From the NCBI GenBank assembly GCA_964428745.1, contig CAYRYZ010000014.1, positions 1 through 36,841 of the forward strand: DNA of 36,841 nucleotides, read 5' to 3'. The first letter of the stretch is position 1, and every line of letters starts with the position of its first letter. The translations under genes and the position numbers were made by a program. A model generated the notes under the pieces. The model did not search any database, had not been told where the DNA came from, and saw only the letters and a list, made by a program, of their open reading frames with translations. Source of the DNA: GCA-002713455 sp964428745. Its GTDB lineage: Bacteria; Fidelibacterota; Marinisomatia; Marinisomatales; TCS55. Positions 1 to 6,663 of this stretch are shown here, piece by piece.

Positions 1-3
1 AAT

Positions 4-76
<73 letters not shown>

Positions 77-259
77 CAAGCCAAAAAATAGCCTTTTATA
101 TTTATATTCATTCAATTTGGAAGCAATAAAATTAGGAAATAAATTACAGTATGTGATTTGTAATGAATTTTGTCGATTAGATTTATTTTCAGATTTAATA
201 CTGTAGAGTTCATTTTCTCAAATCTTAATAGAACAATCAATAAAAAGGAAATAATAAAG

Positions 260-508
260 ATGAATGTATATGTCGGAAACCTTAGCTATGATCTTTCAGA
301 AGATGATTTAAAGCAGGCGTTTGAAGAATTTGGCGAAGTGACATCAGCAAAGATCATATCTGACCGTTATAGCGGTCGTTCAAAAGGTTTTGGTTTTGTT
401 GAGATGACTTCAGATGACGAAGGAAAAGCAGCAATTGAAGCACTTTCTGGAAAAGAACTTTCAGGTCGAACTCTGGTCGTCAATGAAGCACGACCAAAGA
501 CTCAGTAG
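260..508 (+). CDS. RRM-domain RNA-binding protein
   Basis: This 82-residue protein is a single RNA recognition motif. RNP2 (VYVGNL) lies near residues 3-8 and RNP1 (KGFGFVEM) near residues 47-54; the aromatic residues of these motifs stack on single-stranded RNA. The ATG at 260 is preferred because the fold begins directly there and AAAAAGGA (242-249) precedes it at suitable spacing; an in-frame upstream start at 170 would only add residues unlike the family. Stand-alone RRM proteins of this size in cyanobacteria and Bacteroidota are often cold-inducible RNA chaperones. The long AT-rich leader after the tRNA would suit post-transcriptional control, but that is inference. A strong inverted repeat follows the stop. 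Confidence 0.93.
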   Translation: MNVYVGNLSYDLSEDDLKQAFEEFGEVTSAKIISDRYSGRSKGFGFVEMTSDDEGKAAIEALSGKELSGRTLVVNEARPKTQ

Positions 509-516
509 CTAACAAC

Positions 517-561
517 TTATTTTAATAGGTCATTCATATTTTGATTGGCCTATTAAAATAA
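517..561 (+). terminator. Inverted repeat after the RRM gene, probable terminator
   Basis: The arms ttattttaataggtca (517-532) and tggcctattaaaataa (546-561) pair over 16 bp with one G-U, around a 13-nt loop. It starts 9 nt after the RRM stop, where a terminator is expected. It is not textbook: the 5' arm is T-rich and the 3' arm A-rich, and no T tract follows the stem. It could instead protect the RRM mRNA 3' end. Confidence 0.5.
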
Positions 562-599
562 ATTACTTCGTTAATAATTAATTAGGTTTTAACTGAACT

Positions 600-1193
600 A
601 TGACTGATAAAACCCTACCATCAACTCCCCCCGCAGAAGAACATGAATTTAGCTCGCGTAATGTTAGAAGTAATATTGCCCCTATTTTTCATATTCTTCA
701 AAGTGAACAGCTGATACTACAACGTACAGATCAAAAAGCATTTACTTTAATGTCAATATTGGGTGTATTTATGGTGTTTTTTATTGTGCATTTTCCAAAA
801 ATTGAGATTACTTATTTAAGTGGTATCATGGTATTTGTTTATTTTATCACTGCGGCATCAGGTTTGATTAATTTGATGCTTGTGATCGTACCTCGAATAC
901 GAGATGATATGGGTCACGAAGATTTACCTGAGATCAATGCAACTTTTTTTGGTGGAATTATCCAGTTCATGAACCCAGTTGAGTATGCTGATTATTTAGC
1001 TGAAATGACTGAGGAAAATGAAGATACCTTTAAGATGTTTGCTGCGCAGGTCTATGCATTAGGGCATATTAATGCTTATAAAAATAAACATATGAGAACA
1101 GCGATACTCTTTTTTGGCTCTGCTATTATGAGTGAGCTTATTATTATTATGTCAATGGCATGGACACTTACTTGGACTCAGCTTACTAACTAA
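600..1193 (+). CDS. Pycsar effector-like (DUF5706/PycTM) membrane protein
   Basis: This 197-residue protein has predicted membrane segments near residues 48-65, 72-98 and 167-190. Its pattern fits the DUF5706/PycTM family: a DQKA motif (44-47) leading into the first helix, a PRI turn after the second, a segment with FFGG...M...EY...M (116-136), and VYALG...YKNKHMR (151-166) before the last helix. In Pycsar defence, PycTM effectors respond to cCMP or cUMP and damage the inner membrane; other DUF5706 domains are fused to HD phosphohydrolases. No nucleotide cyclase lies nearby, so a defence role is not shown. The assignment rests on remembered family patterns. The neighbours, RRM and SUI1, suggest a housekeeping or stand-alone setting. 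Confidence 0.68.
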   Translation: MTDKTLPSTPPAEEHEFSSRNVRSNIAPIFHILQSEQLILQRTDQKAFTLMSILGVFMVFFIVHFPKIEITYLSGIMVFVYFITAASGLINLMLVIVPRIRDDMGHEDLPEINATFFGGIIQFMNPVEYADYLAEMTEENEDTFKMFAAQVYALGHINAYKNKHMRTAILFFGSAIMSELIIIMSMAWTLTWTQLTN

Positions 1194-1220
1194 AACATTT
1201 AATATATATTCTAACCAATT

Positions 1221-1541
1221 ATGGAAGAAAAGAATATTATTTACTCTACGAATGTTCATTTTAATCAAACTTCGACTCTGCCTCCAGAGTCTACAACATC
1301 CAATAAACAAGACTTTCGAATACATTTAGTTCGACTTAAAGGAGGAAAAGTAGTTACTGTTCTCCGAGGGTACAAAGGGAATATGAAGTTGCTTAAAAGC
1401 CTTGGGAGTCATTTAAAAAAACAGTGTTCTGTCGGCGGAACTACTAAAAATGGAGAAATAATTATTCAAGGTGATTTTTGTGATAAGGTATTAAAATTAT
1501 TATTAGAGAAAGGTCATCGCGCTAAACTTGCTGGAGGTTAG
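1221..1541 (+). CDS. Translation initiation factor SUI1/YciH family protein
   Basis: This 106-residue protein has the eIF1/SUI1 fold signature: GGKVVTVLRG (41-50), LGSHLKKQCSVGGTTKNG (61-78), then IIQGD and a C-terminal GHRAKLAGG. In archaea and eukaryotes this domain checks start-codon selection on the small ribosomal subunit. The bacterial YciH version is thought to influence initiation fidelity, but its role is less clear. The first ~30 residues are polar and look disordered. It starts 27 bp after the PycTM-like gene and may be co-transcribed with it. No strong ribosome binding site is visible. Confidence 0.9.
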   Translation: MEEKNIIYSTNVHFNQTSTLPPESTTSNKQDFRIHLVRLKGGKVVTVLRGYKGNMKLLKSLGSHLKKQCSVGGTTKNGEIIIQGDFCDKVLKLLLEKGHRAKLAGG

Positions 1542-1566
1542 TTTATAGCGTATTAAATTGATTATT

Positions 1567-2703
1567 ATGGATAAAATAAAATATATATTGTTTACTGCAT
1601 TCATTTTTGTTTCTTGTAGTGAGCCAGTGTCCATAGAAAATAAAGTAACAATGTTAGTTACTACGAATGTTCGTGGACAACTTGATCCATGCGGATGAAA
1701 GGCTAATCCATTAGGCGGTCTGCCTAGAAGATATACTTACATCGATCAAGTCAAAGAAAGTGGCATAGATCCCATCTTATTAGATGCAGGAGATGCTTTA
1801 TTTGAAAATTATTATTTATTAAATGAAAAGCTTCCATCTGCAAAACTTCGAGCTAAAACGGTTCTAGAGTCTACAGCTAAAATGGGAGATTATTTTTACA
1901 ATGTTGGTCAATATGATTTTGCTGCTGGTTATAACTTTATTAAACAGCTTGAAAATTCAAATGATATCAAATTTCTTTCATCAAATCTTTATATTAAGGA
2001 TACTAATGAGCTGGCATTTATTGACCATCAGATTATTCAAAGAGATGGTGTGACAATTGGGATATTTGGAGTTATAACTGATATCCCACAAATGGTCAAA
2101 GAAGAAGTTGACATAAAAGATGCAATTACAATTGCTAAGAATAAAATTAATGAATTAAGACCTCAAGTTGACATTCTTGTTATGCTATTAAATGCTTCAA
2201 AACCACAAGCAGCATATAAAGCTATATCAGACTTTGATGCTGTTGATTATGTTTTTTCAAGCCGTGAAACTAGCAGAACTAGACCAGAGCGCACACAGGA
2301 AGAAGGAAAGCCGTTGCAGTATTGTATGGGAATCCAAGGTAAATATATTGGAAGAGTGGATATATCTTTAGCTGATAAATCAAAGCCAATTACTGATGTT
2401 ACTAGTAGAATGATGACAGTCACTCTTTTCGAAGATCGTTTAAACAGTTTACAAAAGAAGGATCCTGGAAAACCTTTAGAAGAAATTTATAAAAATAATC
2501 GTAGTGTTTTAAATATGGTAGAGAAATTCAAGAGTGGTGTCTCGGAATCTAAAAGTGACATGCAAGGTGCATCTAATAAATCTTATTATAGTTTAATCCC
2601 TTTAAGTGGAAAGGTACATAGTGAAAAGAAAATATTGGATATTGTAGATCAAGTATTAAAGACTTGCGAAGAATTAGATAAGCAGAACTCTATCAAAACT
2701 TAG
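1567..2703 (+). CDS. UshA/5'-nucleotidase-like lipoprotein, probable selenoprotein (UGA at codon 44)
   Basis: From ATG 1567 the frame runs to TAG 2701-2703 (378 residues), interrupted only by TGA 1696-1698 at codon 44. The start gives a lipoprotein signal with lipobox FVSC (Cys17). Around the UGA the protein reads TTNVRGQLDPCG-U-KANPLGG; related metallophosphatase lipoproteins carry CGCK there, so UGA replaces the second Cys. Further metallophosphoesterase-like motifs are LLDAGDALF and a GVTIGIFGVI strand. The usual LSH metal-ligand motif reads LNASK, so phosphatase activity is uncertain. A hairpin 18 nt after the UGA resembles a bacterial SECIS. The ATG at 1882 would yield a protein lacking the signal peptide and core motif. 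A sequencing error or nonsense mutation is the alternative. The stop overlaps that of the convergent gene. Confidence 0.82.
1696..1730 (+). promoter_or_regulatory. Bacterial SECIS-like element with UGA
   Basis: UGA at 1696-1698 is followed by 18 nt and then the loop GGTCT (1717-1721), closed by TTAGGC (1711-1716) pairing with GCCTAG (1722-1727), including one T-G pair. From memory, the E. coli fdhF SECIS also has GGUCU in its apical loop 18 nt after the UGA, where SelB contacts the loop G and U. The bulged U of the E. coli stem is not obvious here. The element lies in the coding sequence, as bacterial SECIS elements do. Confidence 0.75.
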
Positions 2704-3653
2704 ATATTAAAATTATTTTTGGACATCCATTGATCTTGAACAAATTTTCCCAAATAATTTCTTATACCATCCGCAAAAATACATAGGCATTTTTGATCTG
2801 ATTTGAGATCTTTTGCAGCTTCTAATGCAGCCCAAAGTACAGTACCGCTAGATCCACCGCAAAGTATTCCTTCATCTTTAATCAGTTTTCGTGCCATTGT
2901 AAATGAATTTTGATCATTGACCTTAATATATCTATCAACTAAGGTATTATCTAAAACATCTGGAAAGAAATCATATCCAATGCCTTCAACTTTGTAAGGG
3001 TAAATTTCATCGCCGCCACCTAGGATGGACCCATAGGGATCTGCTCCAATGATTTGGATTTTTGGATTATTGCTTTTTAGTTTTTTTGCTACTCCAGTAA
3101 TTGTTCCACCCGTACCAACGCCAATTACTACCATATCAAGGGTATTGCCAAAATCATCCCATATTTCTTGACCTGTTGATTCATTGTGGGCATCTGGATT
3201 ATCAGGGTTGGCATATTGGTTTAAAATATGTGATTTTGGTGTATCTTTTTGAAGTTTCTTAGCTATATGAAATAATCCATCGGCATCATCATGTCCAGCT
3301 TCAGTAGGCGTACGAATTATTTCAGCACCTAAAGCTCTTAGCGTAACTTCTTTTTCCATGCTCATCTTCTCGGGCATCACAATTATCATTTTATAGCCTT
3401 TCACTGCAGCAGCCAGGGCGAGTCCAATTCCTGTATTGCCGGAAGTAGGCTCGATGAGTGTATCTCCAGGTTTGATTTGACCAGAATTTTCAGCGTTCTC
3501 AATCATTCTAATAGCGATTCGATCTTTTACAGAACCGCCGGCGTTTAAAAATTCACACTTTCCAAAAATTTCACATTTCAATTCTTTTTTAAATGATGAA
3601 AGTTTAACTATTGGTGTATTGCCAATGGTGTCTAATATATTATTATAAATCAT
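2700..3653 (-). CDS. Cysteine synthase / cystathionine beta-synthase family PLP enzyme
   Basis: This 317-residue fold-type II PLP enzyme makes cysteine or cystathionine from activated serine. The PLP lysine is K43 in GGSVKDR. PTSGNTG (69-75) binds the substrate carboxylate, GVGTGGT binds PLP phosphate, and GGSSGT contacts the pyridine ring. GKCEFLNAGGSVKDR, MPEKMS, DFFPDVLD and the IRNYLGKF...W end look more like cystathionine beta-synthase than CysK, but there are no C-terminal CBS domains. Substrate choice cannot be settled from sequence. It is one of two minus-strand genes. Its TAA overlaps the TAG of the selenoprotein candidate (shared TTAG, 2700-2703). It is divergent from the FMN reductase gene, with 74 bp between them. 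Confidence 0.92.
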   Translation of the reverse strand: MIYNNILDTIGNTPIVKLSSFKKELKCEIFGKCEFLNAGGSVKDRIAIRMIENAENSGQIKPGDTLIEPTSGNTGIGLALAAAVKGYKMIIVMPEKMSMEKEVTLRALGAEIIRTPTEAGHDDADGLFHIAKKLQKDTPKSHILNQYANPDNPDAHNESTGQEIWDDFGNTLDMVVIGVGTGGTITGVAKKLKSNNPKIQIIGADPYGSILGGGDEIYPYKVEGIGYDFFPDVLDNTLVDRYIKVNDQNSFTMARKLIKDEGILCGGSSGTVLWAALEAAKDLKSDQKCLCIFADGIRNYLGKFVQDQWMSKNNFNI

Positions 3654-3727
3654 TCTATATTTTTCTTTTTAATTTTCTTAAGAGTATACGTTATGAAATT
3701 ACAGAAAATATTGGAGTTATATTAATT

Positions 3728-4222
3728 GTGAAAAAAATATTAATTATCTCAGCAACAAATGATAAAAATTTAGTTTTAGCAAAGGAATTAGATAATATTA
3801 TTTCCAAAATGAATGTTCAAACTGGATTATTATGTATACAAGATCTCGATTTACCATTATTTGATTTTGAAAAGGTTGTGAATGAAGATACTATTAATGA
3901 TTTAATTGATAAATTACAACAATCATCTGGATTTATAATATGTGCCCCTGAATATAATGGAGGCGTTCCACCAGTTCTTTCTAACGCGATTACTTGGATA
4001 TCTGTTAAATCAAAGCACTGGAGAGATGCATTTAATGGAAAATTTGCATTAATTGGAACTCATAGCGGTGGAGATGGAAATAGATTTATAACCGCTTTTA
4101 AGAGTCAATTGGAATATATGGGGACAAATGTATTGGCTCGAACAATTGTAGTTTCTAATGACAATACTCTTGATAAAAAATCTGCAACAAAAATTATAAA
4201 AAGTTTTGTTGATATAATTTGA
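3728..4222 (+). CDS. NADPH-dependent FMN reductase family flavoprotein
   Basis: This 164-residue flavodoxin-like protein opens with a beta strand (KKILIISAT) leading to the phosphate-binding turn. It carries the family signature APEYNGGVPPVLSNAITWIS, which holds the FMN ring, and a later GTHSGGDG turn. These enzymes use NAD(P)H to reduce FMN, quinones or azo compounds; the substrate is unknown. The start is taken as GTG 3728, with GGAG at 3713-3716, because the fold begins there; the extra in-frame sequence upstream is low-complexity and runs back into the divergent gene. It ends just before a strong G/C hairpin. Confidence 0.85.
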   Translation: MKKILIISATNDKNLVLAKELDNIISKMNVQTGLLCIQDLDLPLFDFEKVVNEDTINDLIDKLQQSSGFIICAPEYNGGVPPVLSNAITWISVKSKHWRDAFNGKFALIGTHSGGDGNRFITAFKSQLEYMGTNVLARTIVVSNDNTLDKKSATKIIKSFVDII

Positions 4223-4227
4223 ATTTA

Positions 4228-4254
4228 TTAGGGGGGGGCTAAGCCCCCCCCTAA
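4228..4254. terminator. G8/C8 hairpin between convergent genes
   Basis: TTAGGGGGGGGC (4228-4239) pairs perfectly with GCCCCCCCCTAA (4243-4254) across a TAA loop, giving a 12-bp stem. It sits between the FMN reductase stop (4222) and the minus-strand Hsp20 stop (4262), so it can serve both transcripts. No long T tract follows on either strand. The G8 run is conspicuous in AT-rich DNA and is prone to length errors. Confidence 0.75.
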
Positions 4255-4261
4255 CCAACTA

Positions 4262-4699
4262 TTAGCTAATCTTTATTTTTTTAGATTCTGATTTAATTTC
4301 TTTAGCTTTAGGTATATTCACAGTTAATAGTCCATTTTTGAATTGAGCATTAATTTTATCTACAATTGCATTTTCTGGTAGATTAAATCTTCGATTAGAT
4401 GAACCACTATTTCTTTCACGAATTCGATACAATGGATCATTTGGTTCTATATTTATTTTAGTATTTGCATTGATTCTCAAAACACCATTTTCTTCAACCT
4501 TTATATTTAGATTCTTTTTATCGAAACCAGGTAACTCAGCTGTTAATACAAACTCTTCTTCATTTTCAATAATATCTACCGATGGTGGATTATTTCTGAT
4601 TTTATTGTTATTATTCCAACCATCATTAAATATCCTATCTAACATATGATCAAAATCCCTATTAATTGTATTAATGGGTGTCCATTTAATTAAAGTCAT
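4262..4699 (-). CDS. Small heat shock protein Hsp20 family
   Basis: This 145-residue protein has an alpha-crystallin domain over roughly residues 38-130. It begins at PPSVDIIENEEEFVLTAELPG and ends with the GLLTVNIPKA strand, whose G-x-L motif is diagnostic. Small Hsps are ATP-independent holdases that form oligomers and keep unfolding proteins soluble. A lysine-rich tail (KKIKIS) provides the short I-x-I oligomerisation motif. The start is supported by AAGGAG (minus strand) about 8 nt upstream. It is transcribed away from the aminotransferase gene. The 222-bp shared upstream region holds a long imperfect palindrome that could control it. Confidence 0.94.
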   Translation of the reverse strand: MTLIKWTPINTINRDFDHMLDRIFNDGWNNNNKIRNNPPSVDIIENEEEFVLTAELPGFDKKNLNIKVEENGVLRINANTKINIEPNDPLYRIRERNSGSSNRRFNLPENAIVDKINAQFKNGLLTVNIPKAKEIKSESKKIKIS

Positions 4700-4780
4700 T
4701 TTAGACTCCTTTCTTATTATTAAATATTTTCATCTTAATATTCTTCAATTTTTGTGCCATTTCAAAATTATTGTAATTTT

Positions 4781-4835
4781 ATCATACACGAATGCCATAA
4801 TGACATATCACTATGTATAAATGGCGTATCATGAT
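4781..4835. promoter_or_regulatory. Imperfect palindrome in the hsp20/aminotransferase divergent region
   Basis: Nested inverted repeats share one centre: ACATA (4803-4807) and TATGT (4812-4816) around TCAC, GCCAT (4794-4798) and ATGGC (4821-4825), and outer ATCATAC (4781-4787) against GTATCATGAT (4826-4835) with mismatches. It lies about 80 bp from both divergent starts, as an operator or overlapping promoters would. It does not match the CIRCE element. The rest of 4700-4921 is AT-rich with nothing else I can support. Confidence 0.4.
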
Positions 4836-4921
4836 AATGATTTATTATTAATATGTTTGTAGCTCAATGTTTTAGTTATTGAGTAATTTTATTTACTTAA
4901 AATCAATTATAATAAATTAAT

Positions 4922-6045
4922 ATGATGCCAAAACTTGCAATTCATGGTGGAAACCCTGTTAGGACCAAACCTTTCCCTAAGTGGCCAAGACCCACTTCAG
5001 AGGTGATGGATTCTCTTATAGGAACGGTCGAAAATGAAAATTGGGGAGTTGGTAGTGAAGTAATTAATAAGTTTGAAGAAAAGTTTGCCCATTTTCAAAA
5101 TGCAAACTATTGTATTAGTACTAGCTCTGGAACAACAGCCCTCTGGGTTGCATTAAAGTCAGCAGGTGTAAAAGCTGGTGATGAAGTTATTGTACCTCCA
5201 TATTCGTTTGTAGCAACTGTATCAGCAGTGCTTATGGCAAATGCTGTTCCAGTATTCGTAGATATTGACCCTAATACATTTAATATAGATTCTAATAAGA
5301 TCGAACAAGCAATAACTAATAAAACTAAAGTTATTATGCCTGTTCACATTAGTGGAAACCCAGCTGAGATGGACAAAATAATTAAAATATCTAGAAAATA
5401 TGGTATTCAAGTTATTGAAGATGCTGCTCAAGCTCATGGTGCAGAGTGGAATAACACAAAAGTAGGTGCACTTGGCTTGGGTGGAATTTTCAGTTTTCAA
5501 ACCTCAAAGAATATGTCAGCGGGTGAAGGGGGAGCGATCATTTCAAATGATAAAGAATTCATCGATAAATGTTTTTCATATCATAATTGTGGAAGAACTG
5601 CTGATGGCCAGTTTTATGATCATCAGCTACTTGGAGGAAATTTTAGATTAAATGCAATCGCAACAAGTATGCTCATACCTCAGATAGAATCACTTACAAA
5701 TGACATGGATCTTCGTGATAAAAACAGGACTATTTTGGATAAAAAACTAAGCCAAATTGATGGGTTATCAATTAATAATGCCTATAAAAAAACCACACGT
5801 CAATCAAATCATTTATATTTGCTGCGATATGATTCAAATAAATTTAACGGAGTAACAAGAGAAAAATTCTTTTCTGCAATGCAGGCTGAAGGTGTTTATA
5901 CATATGCTGGCTATAAGCCATTATATCGAGAAGAGATTTTTATAAGTAACTCAGATGAGTGCCCATGGTTGAAGGATTATGATTATAATAATCTCCAAAT
6001 GAAAAATACAGAAAAATTAGCTGATTTTGAATCAGTTTGGCTTAA
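4922..6045 (+). CDS. DegT/DnrJ/EryC1/StrS family aminotransferase (3' end lost in gap)
   Basis: This is a fold-type I PLP aminotransferase of the sugar/AHBA-synthase type, with 374 residues visible. STSSGTTALW (67-76) binds PLP phosphate, DEVIVPPYSFVAT and VIEDAAQAHGA provide the pyridine-stacking and Asp contacts, and the PLP lysine is K196 in FQTSKNMSAGEGG. Family members transaminate keto-sugars for surface polysaccharides or act on cyclitols; the substrate cannot be read here. The frame enters the N run in a region (EKLADFESVWL) that normally lies 20-40 residues before the C-terminus. It starts MM at 4922/4925 with no clear ribosome binding site. Confidence 0.9.
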
Positions 6046-6145
6046 NNNNNNNNNNNNNNNNNNNNNNNNNNNNNNNNNNNNNNNNNNNNNNNNNNNNNNN
6101 NNNNNNNNNNNNNNNNNNNNNNNNNNNNNNNNNNNNNNNNNNNNN
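6046..6145. other. Assembly gap (100 N)
   Basis: A 100-N placeholder hides the aminotransferase C-terminus. Between it and smpB, 6146-6204 holds the end of a reading frame. Two frames are open there: one ends ...RIKLEMAKTKSVF at TGA 6187-6189, the other ...NPYFDIEI at TAA 6200-6202. Neither looks like an aminotransferase C-terminus, so an additional gene may be lost in the gap. Confidence 0.95.
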
Positions 6146-6204
6146 CAAGGATTAAACTTGAAATGGCTAAAACTAAATCCGTATTTTGATATAGAGATTT
6201 AACT

Positions 6205-6663
6205 ATGGAACAACAGATTGTTGTAACTAACCGCAAAGCTTTTCATGAGTATCATATTTTAGATAAATATGAAGCAGGTATGGAATTATTAGGTAGCGAA
6301 GTTAAAAGCCTTAGAGAGGGGAATGCCAATCTAAGAGAAGCATATGTGATAATTAGAAAAGGTCAGGCATGGATTAGTGGTATCCATATTAAACCATATT
6401 CGCATACTGGATTTGATGGACATGAGCCAGTTAGAAATAGAAAATTATTACTGCATAACAGAGAAATTAATAAAATCAAAGCTATGCTTGATCAAAAGGG
6501 CTTAACTGCGATACCATTAAAAATCTATTTTAATAATAAAGGATTGGCAAAGTTAGAATTAGCATTAGCTAAAGGTAAAAAAATATATGATAAGAAAAAT
6601 GCTCTTAAAGAACGTGATATTAAACGTGAGTCACAAAGAGAACTAAGTGATAGACAAAGATGA
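6205..6663 (+). CDS. smpB: SsrA-binding protein SmpB
   Basis: SmpB binds tmRNA and carries it into stalled ribosomes for trans-translation. All 152 residues align with the family: NRKAFHEYHILDKYEAGMEL near the start, LGSEVKSLREGNANL with the Glu that contacts tmRNA, HIKPYSH, and the basic C-terminal tail (KERDIKRESQRELSDRQR) that reaches the decoding site. The stop overlaps the tyrS start as ATGA (6660-6663), implying translational coupling. No tmRNA gene is visible in this window. Confidence 0.97.
   Translation: MEQQIVVTNRKAFHEYHILDKYEAGMELLGSEVKSLREGNANLREAYVIIRKGQAWISGIHIKPYSHTGFDGHEPVRNRKLLLHNREINKIKAMLDQKGLTAIPLKIYFNNKGLAKLELALAKGKKIYDKKNALKERDIKRESQRELSDRQR

Noticed and set aside
1882..2703. 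Independent short protein starting at ATG 1882
   Set aside because: The same frame continues upstream through a lipoprotein signal and the DPCG-x-K motif, interrupted only by UGA. Starting at 1882 would remove the core motif.
4049..4258. Minus-strand frame opposite the FMN reductase, and similar antisense frames elsewhere
   Set aside because: Low-complexity translations without motifs, lying wholly opposite well-supported genes.
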